Assembly (NCBI GenBank): GCA_920105625.2
Contig: OV050030.1
Span: forward strand, 253,735,889 to 253,799,888
Direction of reading: 5' to 3'
Origin: Clusia tigrina
Taxonomy: Eukaryota > Arthropoda > Insecta > Diptera > Clusiidae
Length of the DNA stretch: 64,000 nt
How positions within the stretch are numbered: position 1 is the stretch's first letter; every line of letters begins with the position of its first letter. Made by a program: the position numbers and the translations under genes. Below the pieces are notes generated by a model. That model was not told the DNA's origin and ran no database searches. It saw nothing but the letters and a program-made list of their open reading frames with translations. This document shows, in pieces, positions 9,120 to 23,400 of the stretch.

Positions 9120-11700
9120 CTGGAGGGTCATAGAACCTTGAAATTTTGTGACAATGAAGTAGTCTTTTTCTTATCAATTTAAGCTATTGCTCATAGCTAC
9201 CCTTCAGTCCCAAATCAAACACTGCTAAAACTTTAAATGGCTCTTAAAGTCTATACGGTACGTCCTACACCTATCAAAGTTTGCAACATACAAATGCTTG
9301 TAACTTTTTACTGCAGCTTCATAAAACCTTGAAATTCTGTAACAATAAAGTACTCGAGCCTCTTGTCAATTTAAGCTATCGCTCAAAGCTACGCTACCGT
9401 TGAGTCCCAAATCAAACACTGATAACACTTCAAATGGCCCTAACTTCTATACGGTACGTCCTACACCTATCAAAGTTTGCAACATACAAATGCTTGTAAC
9501 TTTTTATTGGAGCGTCATAAAACCTTGAAATTTTGTAACAATAAAGTACTCGAGCCTCTTGTCAATTTAAGCTATCACTCAACGCTATGCTACCCATGAG
9601 TCCCAAATCAAACACTGTTAAAACTTCAAATGGCCCTTACTTCTATACGGTACGTCCTACACCTATCAAAGTTTGCAACATACAAATGCTTGTAACTTTT
9701 TACTGGAGCGTCATAAAACCTTGAAATTTTGTAACAATAAAGTACTCGAGCCTCTTGTCAATTTAAGCTATCGCGCAAAGCTATGCTACCCTTGAGTCCC
9801 AAATCAAACACTGATAAAACTTAAAATGGCCCTAAGTTCTATACAGTACGTCCTACACCTATCAAAGTTTGCAACATACAAATGCTTGTAACTTTTTACT
9901 GGAGCGTCATAAAACCTTGAAATTTTGTAACAATAAAGTACCCGAGCCTCTTGTCAATTAAAGTTATCGCTCAAAGCTATGCTACTCTTGAGTCCCAAAT
10001 AAAACACTGATAAAACTTCAAATGGCCCTAAATTCTATACGGTACGTCATACACCTATCAAAGTTTGTAACATACAAATGCTTGTAACTTTTTACTGAAG
10101 CGTCATAAAGCCTTGAAATTTTGTAACAATAAAGAACTCGAGCCTCTTGTCAATTTAAGTTATCGCTCAAAACTATGCTACCCTTGAGTCCCAAATCAAA
10201 CACTGATAAAACTTCAAATGGCCCTACCTTCTATACGGTACGTCCTGCACCTATCAAAGTTTGCAACATATAAATGTTTGTAACTTTTTACTGGAGGGTC
10301 ATAGAACCTTGAAATTTTGTGACAATGAAGTAGTCTTTTTCTTATCAATTTAAGCTATTGCTCATAGCTACCCTTCAGTCCCAAATCAAACACTGCTAAA
10401 ACTTTAAATGGCTCTTAAAGTCTATACGGTACGTCCTACACCTATCAAAGTTTGCAACATACAAATGCTTGTAACTTTTTACTGCAGCTTCATAAAACCT
10501 TGAAATTCTGTAACAATAAAGTACTCGAGCCTCTTGTCAATTTAAGCTATCGCTCAAAGCTACGCTACCGTTGAGTCCCAAATCAAACACTGATAACACT
10601 TCAAATGGCCCTAACTTCTATACGGTACGTCTTACACCTATCAAAGTTTGCAACATACAAATGCTTGTAACTTTTTATTGGAGCGTCATAAAACCTTGAA
10701 ATTTTGTAACAATAAAGTACTCGAGCCTCTTGTCAATTTAAGCTATCACTCAACGCTATGCTACCCATGAGTCCCAAATCAAACACTGTTAAAACTTCAA
10801 ATGGCCCTTACTTCTATACGGTACGTCCTACACCTATCAAAGTTTGCAACATACAAATGCTTGTAACTTTTTACTGGAGCGTCATAAAACCTTGAAATTT
10901 TGTAACAATAAAGTACTCGAGCCTCTTGTCAATTTAAGCTATCGCGCAAAGCTATGCTACCCTTGAGTCCCAAATCAAACACTGATAAAACTTGAAATGG
11001 CCCTAAGTTCTATACAGTACGTCCTACACCTATCAAAATTTGCAACATACAAATGCTTGTAACTTTTTACTGGAGCGTCATAAAACCTTGGAATTTTGTA
11101 ACAATAAAGTACCCGAGCCTCTTGTCAATTAAAGTTATCGCTCAAAGCTATGCTACTCTTGAGTCCCAAATAAAACACTGATAAAACTTCAAATGGCCCT
11201 AAATTCTATACGGTACGTCATACACCTATCAAAGTTTGTAACATACAAATGCTTGTAACTTTTTACTGAAGCGTCATAAAGCCTTGAAATTTTGTAACAA
11301 TAAAGAACTCGAGCCTCTTGTCAATTTAAGTTATCGCTCAAAACTATGCTACCCTTGAGTCCCAAATCAAACACTGATAAAACTTCAAATGGCCCTACCT
11401 TCTATACGGTACGTCCTGCACCTATCAAAGTTTGCAACATATAAATGTTTGTAACTTTTTACTGGAGGGTCATAGAACCTTGAAATTTTGTGACAATGAA
11501 GTAGTCTTTTTCTTATCAATTTAAGCTATTGCTCATAGCTACCCTTCAGTCCCAAATCAAACACTGCTAAAACTTTAAATGGCTCTTAAAGTCTATACGG
11601 TACGTCCTACACCTATCAAAGTTTGCAACATACAAATGCTTGTAACTTTTTACTGCAGCTTCATAAAACCTTGAAATTCTGTAACAATAAAGTACTCGAG
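9120..11700 (+). repeat. Higher-order repeat, period 1171 bp (6-mer)
   Basis: The diagnostic ACTGCAGCTT occurs at 9310, 10481 and 11652, and CGTCCTGCAC at 10241 and 11412; every spacing is 1171. This equals five 196-bp monomers plus one 191-bp B-type. About 2.2 copies are present. Block ends are approximate. Confidence 0.88.
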
Positions 11701-12049
11701 CCTCTTGTCAATTTAAGTTATCGCTCAAAGCTATGCTACCCTTGAGTCCCAAATCAAACACTGATAAAACTTCAAATGGCCCTAACTTCTATATGGTACG
11801 TCCTACACCTATCAAAGTTTGCAACATACAAATGCTTGTAACTTTTTACTGCAGCTTCATAAAACCTTGAAATTCTGTAACAATAAAGTACTCGAGCCTC
11901 TTGTCAATTTAAGCTATCGCTCAAAGCTACGCTACCCTTGAGTCCCAAATCAAACACTGTTAAAACTTCAAATGGCCCTTACTTCTATACGGTACGTCCT
12001 ACACCTATCAAAGTTTGCAACATATAAATGCTTGTAACTTTTTACTGGA

Positions 12050-14850
12050 GGGTCATAAAACCTTGAAATTGTATAACAATAGAGTACTCGCGCTTCTTGT
12101 CAATTTAAGCTATCGCTCAAAGCTACGCTACCGTTGAGTCCCAAATCAAACACTGATAACACTTCAAATGGCCCTAACTTCTATACGGTACGTCCTACAC
12201 CTATCAAAGTTTGCAACATACAAATGCTTGTAACTTTTTACTGGAGCGTCATAAAACCTTGAAATTTTGTAACAATAAAGTACTCGAGCCTCTTGTCAAT
12301 TTAAGCTATCACTCAACGCTATGCTACCCATGAGTCCCAAATCAAACACTGTTAAAACTTCAAATGGCCCTTACTTCTATACGGTACGACCTACACCTCT
12401 CAAAGTTTGCAACATACAAATGCTTGTAACTTTTTACTGGAGCGTCATAAAACCTTGAAATTTTGTAACAATAAAGTACTCGAGCCTCTTGTCAATTTAA
12501 GCTATCGCGCAAAGCTATGCTACCCTTGAGTCCCAAATCAAACACTGATAAAACTTGAAATGGCCCTAAGTTCTATACAGTACGTCCTACACCTATCAAA
12601 GTTTGCAACATACAAATGCTTGTAACTTTTTACTGGAGCGTCATAAAACCTTGAAATTTTATAACAATAAAGTACCCGAGCCTCTTGTCAATTAAAGTTA
12701 TCGCTCAAAACTTTGCTACCCTTGAGTCCCAAATCAAACACTGATAAAACTTCAAATGGCCCTACCTTCTATACGGTACGTCCTGCACCTATCAAAGTTT
12801 GCAACATATAAATGTTTGTAACTTTTTACTGGAGGGTCATAGAACCTTGAAATTTTGCGACAATGAAGTAGTCTTTTTCTTATCAATTTAAGCTATTGCT
12901 CATAGCTACCCTTCAGTCCCAAATCAAACACTGCTAAAACTTTAAATGGCTCTTAAAGTCTATACGGTACGTCCTACACCTATCAAAGTTTGCAACATAC
13001 AAATGCTTGTATATTTTTACTGGAGCGTCATAAAACCTTGCAATTTTGTAAAATAAAGTACTCGAGCCTCTTGTCAATTTAAGCTATCGCTCAAAGCTAT
13101 ACTACCCTTGAGTCCCAAATGAAACACTGCTAAAACTTTAAATGGCTCTTAAAGTCTATACGGTACGTCCTACACCTGTCAAAGTTTGCAACATACAAAT
13201 GCTTGTAACTTTTTACTGCAGCTTCATAAAACCTTGAAATTCTGTAACAATAAAGTACTCGAGCCTCTTGTCAATTTAAGTTATCGCTCAAAGCTATGCT
13301 ACCCTTGAGTCCCAAATCAAACACTGATAAAACTTCAAATGGCCCTAACTTCTATACGGTACGTCCTACACCTATCAAAGTTTGCAACATACAAATGCTT
13401 GTAACTTTTTACTGCAGCTTCATAAAACCTTGAAATTCTGTAACAATAAAGTACTCGAGCCTCTTGTCAATTTAAGCTATCGCTCAAAGCTACGCTACCC
13501 TTGAGTCCCAAATCAAACACTGTTAAAACTTCAAATGGCCCTTACTTCTATACGGTACGTCCTACACCTATCAAAGTTTGCAACATATAAATGCTTGTAA
13601 CTTTTTACTGGAGGGTCATAGAACCTTGAAATTTTGTGACAATGAAGTACCCTTTTTCTTATCAATTTAAGCTATTTCTCATAGCTACCCTTCAGTCCCA
13701 AATAAAACACTGCTAAAACTTTAAATGGCTCTTAAATTCTATACGGTACGTCCTACACCTATCAAAGTTTGTAACATACAAATGCTTGTAAGTTTTTACT
13801 GGAGCGTCATAAAACCTTGAAATTGTGTCACAATAGAGTACTCGCGCCTCTTGTCAATTTAAGCTATCGCTCAAAGCTACGCTACCGTTGAGTCCCAAAT
13901 CAAACACTGATAACACTTCAAATGGCCCTAACTTCTATACGGTACGTCCTACACCTATCAAAGTTTGCAACATACAAATGCTTGTAACTTTTTACAGGAG
14001 CGTCATAAAACCTTGAAATTTTGTAACAATAAAGTACTCGAGCCTCTTGTCAATTTAAGCTATCACTCAACGCTATGCTACCCATGAGTCCCAAATCAAA
14101 CACTGTTAAAACTTCAAATGGCCCTTACTTCTATACGGTACGTCCTACACCTATCAAAGTTTGCAACATACAAATGCTTGTAACTTTTTACTGGAGCGTC
14201 ATAAAACCTTGAAATTTTGTAACAATAAAGTACTCGAGCCTCTTGTCAATTTAAGCTATCGCGCAAAGCTATGCTACCCTTGAGTCCCAAATCAAACACT
14301 GATAAAACTTGAAATGGCCCTAAGTTCTATACAGTACGTCCTACACCTATCAAAGTTTGCAACATACAAATGCTTGTAACTTTTTACTGGAGCGTCATAA
14401 AACCTTGAAATTTTGTAACAATAAAGTACCCGAGCCTCTTGTCAATTAAAGTTATCGCTCAAAACTATGCTACCCTTGAGTCCCAAATCAAACACTGATA
14501 AAACTTCAAATGGCCCTACCTTCTATAGGGTACGTCCTGCACCTATCAAAGTTTGCAACATATAAATGTTTGTAACTTTTTACTGGAGGGTCATAGAACC
14601 TTGAAATTTTGCGACAATGAAGTAGTCTTTTTCTTATCAATTTAAGCTATTGCTCATAGCTACCCTTCAGTCCCAAATCAAACACTGCTAAAACTTTAAA
14701 TGGCTCTTAAAGTCTATACGGTACGTCCTACACCTATCAAAGTTTGCAACATACAAATGCTTGTATATTTTTACTGGAGCGTCATAAAACCTTGCAATTT
14801 TGTAAAATAAAGTACTCGAGCCTCTTGTCAATTTAAGCTATCGCTCAAAG
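12050..14850 (+). repeat. Higher-order repeat, period 1754 bp (9-mer)
   Basis: Three independent rare variants repeat at the same distance: AGAGTACTCGCG at 12081 and 13835, GCGACAATGAAG at 12857 and 14611, and TGCAATTTTG at 13039 and 14793. Nine monomers with two B-type copies predict 1754. About 1.6 copies are visible. Block ends are approximate. Confidence 0.88.
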
Positions 14851-17800
14851 CTATACTACCCTTGAGTCCCAAATGAAACACTGATAAAACTCAAATTGCC
14901 CTAACTTCTATACGGTACGTCCTACACCTACCAAAGTTTGCAACATACAAATGCTTCTAACTTTTTACTGGAGCGTCATAAAACCTTGAAATTTTGTAAC
15001 AATAAAGTACTCGAGCCTCTTATCAATTTAAGATATCGCTCATAGCTATGCTCCCCTTGAGTCCCAAATCAAACACTGATAAAACTTCAAATGGCCCTAA
15101 CTTATATATGGTACGTCCTACACCTATCAAAGTTTGCAACATACAAATGCTTGTAACTTTTTACTGGAGCGTCATAAAACCTTGAAATTTTGTAACAATA
15201 AAGTACTCGAGCCTCTTGTCAATTTAAGCTATCGCTCAAAGCTACGCTGCCCTTGAGTCCCAAATCAAACACTGAGAAAACTTCAAATGGCCCAAACTTC
15301 TATACGGTACGTCCTACACCTATGAAAGTTTGCAACATACATATGCTTGTAACTTTTTACTGGAGCGTCATAAAACCTTGAAATTTTGTAACAATAATGT
15401 ACTCGAGCCTCTTGTCATTTTAAGCTATCGCTCAAAGCTATGCTACCCTTGAGTCCCAAATCAAACACAGATAAAACTTCAAATGGCCCTAACTTCAATA
15501 CGGTACGTCCTACACCTATCAAAGTTTGCAACATACAAATGCTTGTAACTTTTTACAGGAGCGTCATAAAACCTTGAAATTTTGTAACAATAAAGTACTC
15601 GAGCCTCTTGTCAATTTAAGCTATCGCTCAAAGCTATGCTACCCTTGAGTCCCAAATCAAACACTGAGAAAACTTCAAATGGCCCTAACTTCTATACGGT
15701 TCGTCCTACACCTATCAAAGTTTGCAACATAGAAATGCTTGTAACTTTTTACAGGAGCGTCATAAAACCTTGAAATTTTGTAACAATAAAGTACTCGAGC
15801 CCCTTGTCAATTTAAGCTATCGCTCAAAGCTATGCTACCCTTGAGTCCCAAATCAAACACTGATAAAACTTCAAATGGCCCTAACTTCTATACGGTACGT
15901 CCTACACCTATCAAAGCTTGCAACATACAAATGCTTGTATATTTTTACTAGAGCGTCATAAAACCTTGCAATTTTGTTAAATAAAGTACTCGAGCCTCTT
16001 GTCAATTTAAGTTATCGCTCAAAGCTATACTACCCTTGAGTCCCAAATCAAACACTGATAAAACTTCAAATGGCCCTAACTTCTATACGGTACGTCCTAC
16101 ACCTACCAAAGTTTGCAACATACAAATGCTTGTAACTTTTTACTGGAGCGTCATAAAACCTTGAAATTTTGTAACAATAAAGTACTCGAGCCTCTTGTCA
16201 ATTTAAGATATCGCTCATAGCTATGCTACCCTTGAGTCCCAAATCAAACACTGATAAAACTTCAAATGGCCCTAACTTCTATACGGTACATCCTACACCT
16301 ATCAAAGTTTGCAACATACAAATGCTTGTAACTTTTTACTGGAGCGTCATAAAACCTTGAAATTTTGTAACAATAAAGTACTCGAGCCTCTTGTCAATTT
16401 AAGATATCACTCAACGCTATGCTACTCTTGAGTCCCAAATAAAACACTGATAAAAACTTCAAATGGCCCTAAATTCTATACGGTACGTCATACACCTATC
16501 AAAGTTTGTAACATACAAATGCTTGTAACTTTTTACTGAAGCGTCATAAAGCCTTGAAATTTTGTAACAATAAAGAACTCGAGCCTCTTGTCAATTTAAG
16601 TTATCGCTCAAAACTATGCTACCCTTGAGTCCCAAATCAAACACTGATAAAACTTCAAATGGCCCTACCTTCTATACGGTACGTCCTGCACCTATCAAAG
16701 TTTGCAACATATAAATGTTTGTAACTTTTTACTGGAGGGTCATAGAACCTTGAAATTTTGTAACAATAAAGTACTCGAGCCTCTTGTCAATTTAAGCTAT
16801 CACTCAACGCTATGCTACCCTTGAGTCCCAAATCAAACACTGATAAAACTTGAAATGGCCCTAAGTTCTATACAGTACGTCCTACACCTATCAAAGTTTG
16901 CAACATACAAATGCTTGTAACTTTTTACTGGAGCGTCATAAAACTTTGAAATTTTGTAACAATAAAGTACTCGAGCCTCTTGTCAATTTAAGCTATCGCT
17001 CAAAGCTACGCTACCGTTGAGTCCCAAATCAAACACTGATAACACTTCAAATGGCCCTAACTTCTATACGGTACGTCCTACACCTATCAAAGTTTGCAAC
17101 ATACAAATGCTTGTAACTTTTTACTGGAGCGTCATAAAACCTTGAAATTTTGTAACAATAAAGTACTCGAGCCTCTTGTCAATTTAAGCCATCGCTCAAA
17201 GCTTTGCTACCCTTGAGTCTCAAATCAAACACTGATAACACTTCAAATGGCCCTAACTTCTATACGGTACGTCATACACCTATCAAAGTTTGCAACATAC
17301 AAATGCTTGTAACTTTTTACTGGAGCGTCATAAAACCTTGAAATTTTGTAACAATAAAGTACTCGAGCCTCTTGTCAATTTAAGCTATCGCTCAAAGCTA
17401 CGCTACCGTTGAGTCCCAAATCAAACACTGATAACACTTCAAATGGCCCTAACTTCTATACGGTACGTCCTACACCTATCAAAGTTTGCAACATACAAAT
17501 GCTTGTAACTTTTTACTGGAGCGTCATAAAACCTTGAAATTTTGTAACAATAAAGCACTCGAGCCTCTTGTCAATTTAAGCTATCACTCAACGCTATGCT
17601 ACCCATGAGTCCCAAATCAAACACTGTTAAAACTTCAAATGGCCCTTACTTCTATACGGTACGTCCTACACCTATCAAAGTTTGCAACATACAAATGCTT
17701 GTAACTTTTTACTGGAGCGTCATAAAACCTTGAAATTTTGTAACAATAAAGTACTCGAGCCTCTTGTCAATTTAAGCTATCGCGCAAAGCTATTCTACCC

Positions 17801-17929
17801 TTGAGTCCCAAATCAAACACTGATAAAACTTTAAATGGCCCTAAGTTCTATACAGTACGTCCTACACCTATCAAAGTTTGCAACATACAAATGCTTGTAA
17901 CTTTTTACTGGAGCGTCATAAAACCTTGA

Positions 17930-20420
17930 AATTTTGTAACAATAAAGTACCCGAGCCTCTTGTCAATTAAAGTTATCGCTCAAAGCTATGCTACTGTTGA
18001 GTCCCAAATAAAACACTGATAAAACTTCAAATGGCCCTAAATTCTATACGGTACGTCATACACCTATCAAAGTTTGTAACATACAAATGCTTGTAACTTT
18101 TTACTGAAGCGTCATAAAGCCTTGAAATTTGGAACAATAAAGAACTCGAGCCTCTTGTCAATTTAAGTTATCGCTCAAAACTATGCTACCCTTGAGTCCC
18201 AAATCAAACACTGATAAAACTTCAAATGGCCCTACCTTCTATACGGTACGTCCTGCACCTATCAAAGTTTGCAAGATATAAATGTTTGTAACTTTTTACT
18301 GGAGCGTCATAAAACCTTGAAATTTTGTAACAATAAAGTACTCGAGCCTCTTGTCAATTTAAGCTATCGCTCAAAGCTATGCTACCCTTGAGTCCCAAAT
18401 CAAACACAGATACAACTTCAAATGGCCCTAATTTCTATACGGTACGTCCTACACCTATCAAAGTTTGCCACATACAAATGCTTGTATCATTTTACTGGAG
18501 CGTCATAAAACCTTGAAATTTTGTAACAATAAAGTACTCGAGCCTCTTGTCAATTTAAGCTATCGCGCAAAGCTATGCTACCCTTGAGTCCCAAATCAAA
18601 CACTGATAAAACTTGAACTGGCCCTAAGTTCTATACAGTACGTCCTACACCTATCAAAGTTTGCAACATACAAATGCTTGTAACTTTTTACTGAAGCGTC
18701 ATAAAACCTTGAAATTTTGTAACAATAAAGTACTCGAGCCTCTTGTCAATTTAAGCTATCGCTCAAAGCTTCGCTACCGTTGAGTCCCAATTCAAACACT
18801 GATAAAACTTCAAATGGCCCTAACTTCTACACGGTGCATTTTATACCAATCAAAGTTTGCAACATACAAATGCTTGTAACTTTTTACTGGAGCGTCATAA
18901 AACCTTGAAATTCTGTAACAATAAAGTACTCGAGCCTCTTGTCAATTTAAGTTATCGCTCAAAGCTATGCTACCCTTGAGTCCCAAATCAAACACTGATA
19001 AAACTTCAAATGGCCCTAACTTCTATACGGTGCATTTTATACCAATCAAAGTTTGCAACATACAAATGCTTGTAACTTTTTACTGGAGCGTCATAAAACC
19101 TTGAAATTTTGTAACAATAAAGTACTCGAGCCTCTTGTCAATTTAAGCCATCGCTCAAAGCTTTGCTACCCTTGAGTCTCAAATCAAACACTGATAACAC
19201 TTCAAATGGCCCTAACTTCTATACGGTACGTCCTACACCTATCAAAGTTTGCAACATACAAATGCTTGTAACTTTTTACTGGAGCGTCATAAAACCTTGA
19301 AATTTTGTAACAATAAAGTACTCGAGCCTCTTGTCAATTTAAGCTATCGCTCAAAGCTACGCTACCGTTGAGTCCCAAATCAAACACTGATAACACTTCA
19401 AATGGCCTTAACTTCTATACGGTACGTCCTACACCTATCAAAGTTTGCAACATACAAATGCTTGTAACTTTTTACTGGAGCGTCATAAAACCTTGAAATT
19501 TTGTAACAATAAAGCACTCGAGCCTCTTGTCAATTTAAGCTATCGCTCAAAGCTATGCTACTCTTGAGTCCCAAATAAAACACTGATAAAACTTCAAATG
19601 GCCCTAAATTCTATACGGTACGTCATACACCTATCAAAGTTTGTAACATACAAATGCTTGTAACTTTTTACTGAAGCGTCATAAAGCCTTGAAATTTGGA
19701 ACAATAAAGAACTCGAGCCTCTTGTCAATTTAAGTTATCGCTCAAAACTATGCTACCCTTGAGTCCCAAATCAAACACTGATAAAACTTCAAATGGCCCT
19801 ACCTTCTATACGGTACGTCCTGCACCTATCAAAGTTTGCAAGATATAAATGTTTGTAACTTTTTACTGGAGCGTCATAAAACCTTGAAATTTTGTAACAA
19901 TAAAGTACTCGAGCCTCTTGTCAATTTAAGCTATCGCTCAAAGCTATGCTACCCTTGAGTCCCAAATCAAACACAGATAGAACTTCAAATGGCCCTAATT
20001 TCTATACGGTACGTCCTACACCTATCAAAGTTTGCCACATACAAATGCTTGTATCATTTTACTGGAGCGTCATAAAACCTTGAAATTTTGTAACAATAAA
20101 GTACTCGAGCCTCTTGTCAATTTAAGCTATCGCGCAAAGCTATGCTACCCTTGAGTCCCAAATCAAACACTGATAAAACTTGAACTGGCCCTAAGTTCTA
20201 TACAGTACGTCCTACACCTATCAAAGTTTGCAACATACAAATGCTTGTAACTTTTTACTGAAGCGTCATAAAACCTTGAAATTTTGTAACAATAAAGTAC
20301 TCGAGCCTCTTGTCAATTTAAGCTATCGCTCAAAGCTTCGCTACCGTTGAGTCCCAATTCAAACACTGATAAAACTTCAAATGGCCCTAACTTCTACACG
20401 GTGCATTTTATACCAATCAA
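17930..20420 (+). repeat. Higher-order repeat, period 1567 bp (8-mer)
   Basis: The rare AGATATAAAT occurs at 18274 and 19841, and ACGGTGCATT preceded by TTCTAC at 18831 and 20398; both spacings are 1567, or eight 196-bp monomers less one base. The one-base loss matches the variant TTTGGAACAATAAAG, which is one base shorter than the usual form. Block ends are approximate. Confidence 0.82.
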
Positions 20421-23400
20421 AGTTTGCAACATACAAATGCTTGTAACTTTTTACTGGAGCGTCATAAAACCTTGAAATTTTGTAACAAAAAAGTACTCGA
20501 GCCTCTTGTCAATTTAAGCCATCGCTCAAAGCTTTGCTACCCTTGAGTCTCAAATCAAACACTGATAAAACTTCAAATGGCCCTAACTTCTATACGGTAC
20601 GTCCTACAACTATGAAAGTTTGCAACATACAAATGCTTGTAACTTTTTACTGAAGCGTCATAAAACCTTGAAATTTTGTAACAATAAAGTACTCGAGCCT
20701 CTTGTCAATTTAAGCTATCGCTCAAAGCTATGCTACCCTTGAGTCCCAAATCAAACACAGATAAAACTTAAAATGGCCCTAATTTCTGTACGGTACGTCC
20801 TACACCTATCAAAGTTTGCAACATACAAATGCTTGTATCATTTTACTGGAGCGTCATAAAACCTTGAAATTTTGTAACAATAAAGTACTCGAGCCTCTTG
20901 TCAATTTAAGCTATCGCGCAAAGCTATGCTACCCTTGAGTCCCAAATCAAACACTGATAAAACTTGAAATGGCCCTAAGTTCTATACAGTACGTCCTACA
21001 CCTATCAAAGTTTGCAACATACAAATGCTTGTAACTTTTTACTGGAGCGTCATAAAACCTTGAAATTTTGTAACAATAAAGTACCCGAGCCTCTTGTCAA
21101 TTAAAGTTATCGCTCAAAGCTATGCTACTCTTGAGTCCCAAATAAAACACTGATAAAACTTCAAATGGCCCTAAATTCTATACGGTACGTCATACACCTA
21201 TCAAAGTTTGTAACATACAAATGCTTGTAACTTTTTACTGAAACGTCATAAAGCCTTGAAATTTTGTAACAATAAAGAACTCGAGCCTCTTGTCAATTTA
21301 AGTTATCGCTCAAAACTATGCTACCCTTGAGTCCCAAATCAAACACTGATAAAACTTCAAATGGCCCTACCTTCTATACGGTACGTCCTGCACCTATCAA
21401 AGTTTGCAACATGTAAATATTTGTAACTTTTTACTGGAGGGTCATAGAACCTTGAAATTTTGTGACAATGAAGTAGTATTTTTCTTATCAATTTAAGCTA
21501 TTGCTCATAGCTACCCTTCAGTCCCAAATCAAACACTGCTAAAACTTTAAATGGCTCTTAAAGTCTATACGGTACGTCCTACACCTATCAAAGTTTGCAA
21601 CATACAAATGCTTGTAACTTTTTACTGGAGCTTCATAAAACCTTGAAATTCTGTAACAATAAAGTACTCGAGCCTCTTGTCAATTTAAGTTATCGCTCAA
21701 AGCTATGCTACCCTTAAATCCCAAATCAAACACTGATAAAACTTCAAATGGCCCTAACTTCTATACGGTGCATTTTATACCAATCAAAGTTTGCAACATA
21801 CAAATGCTTGTAACTTTTTACTGGAGCGTCATAAAACCTTGAAATTTTGTAACAATAAAGTACTCGAGCCTCTTGTCAATTTAAGCCATCGCTCAAAGCT
21901 TTGCTACCCTTGAGTCTCAAATCAAACACTGATAAAACTTCAAATGGCCCTAACTTCTATACGGTACGTCCTACAACTATGAAAGTTTGCAACATACAAA
22001 TGCTTGTAACTTTTTACTGAAGCGTCATAAAGCCTTGAAATTTTGTAACAATAAAGAACTCGAGCCTCTTGTCAATTTAAGTTATCGTTCAAAGCTATGC
22101 TACCGTTGAGTCCCAAATCAAACACTGATAAAACTTCAAATGGCCCTACCTTCTATACGGTACGTCCTGCACCTATCAAAGTTTGTAACATATAAATGCT
22201 TGTAACTTTTTACTGGAGGGTCATAGAACCTTGAAATTTTGTGACAATGAAGTACTATTTTTCTTATCAATTTAAGCTATTTCTCATAGCTACCCTTCAG
22301 TCCCAAATAAAACACTGCTAAAACTTTAAATGGCTCTTAAATTCTATACGGTACGTCCTACACCTATCAAAGTTTGTAACATACAAATGCTTGTAACTTT
22401 TTACTGGAGCTTCATAAAACCTTGAAATTCTGTAACAATAAAGTACTCGAGCCTCTTGTCAATTTAAGCTATCGCGCAAAGCTATGCTACCCTTGAGTCC
22501 CAAATCAAACACTGATAAAACTTGAAATGGCCCTAAGTTCTATACAGTACGTCCTACACCTATCAAAGTTTGCAACATACAAATGCTTGTAACTTTTTAC
22601 TGGAGCGTCATAAAACCTTGAAATTTTGTAACAATAAAGTACCCGAGCCTCTTGTCAATTTAAGTTATCGCTCAAAGCTATGCTACTCTTGAGTCCCAAA
22701 TAAAACACTGATAAAACTTCAAATGGCCCTAAATTCTATACGGTACGTCATACACCTATCAAAGTTTGTAACATACAAATGCTTGTAACTTTTTACTGAA
22801 GCGTCATAAAGCCTTGAAATTTTGTAACAATAAAGAACTCGAGCCTCTTGTCAATTTAAGTTATCGCTCAAAACTATGCTACCCTTGAGTCATAAATCAA
22901 ACACTGATAAAACTTCAAATGGCCCTACCTTCTATACGGTACGTCCTGCACCTATCAAAGTTTGCAACTTATAAATGTTTGTAACTTTTTACTGGAGGGT
23001 CATAGAACCTTGAAATTTTGTGACAATGAAGTACTCTTTTTCTTTTCAATTTAAGCTATTGCTCATAGCTACCCTTCAGTCCCAAATCAAACACTGCTAA
23101 AACTTTAAATGGCTCTTAAAGTCTATACGGTACCTCCTACACCTATCAAAGTTTGCAACATACAAATGCTTGTAACTTTTTACTGGAGCTTCATAAAACC
23201 TTGAAATTCTGTAACAATAAAGTACTCGAGCCTCTTGTCAATTTAAGCTACCGCGCAAAGCTATGCTACCCTTGAGTCCCAAATCAAACACAGATAAAAC
23301 TTCAAATGGCCCTAATTTCTATACGGTACGTCCTACACCTATCAAAGTTTGCAACATACAAATGCTTGTATCATTTTACTGGAGCGTCATAAAACCTTGA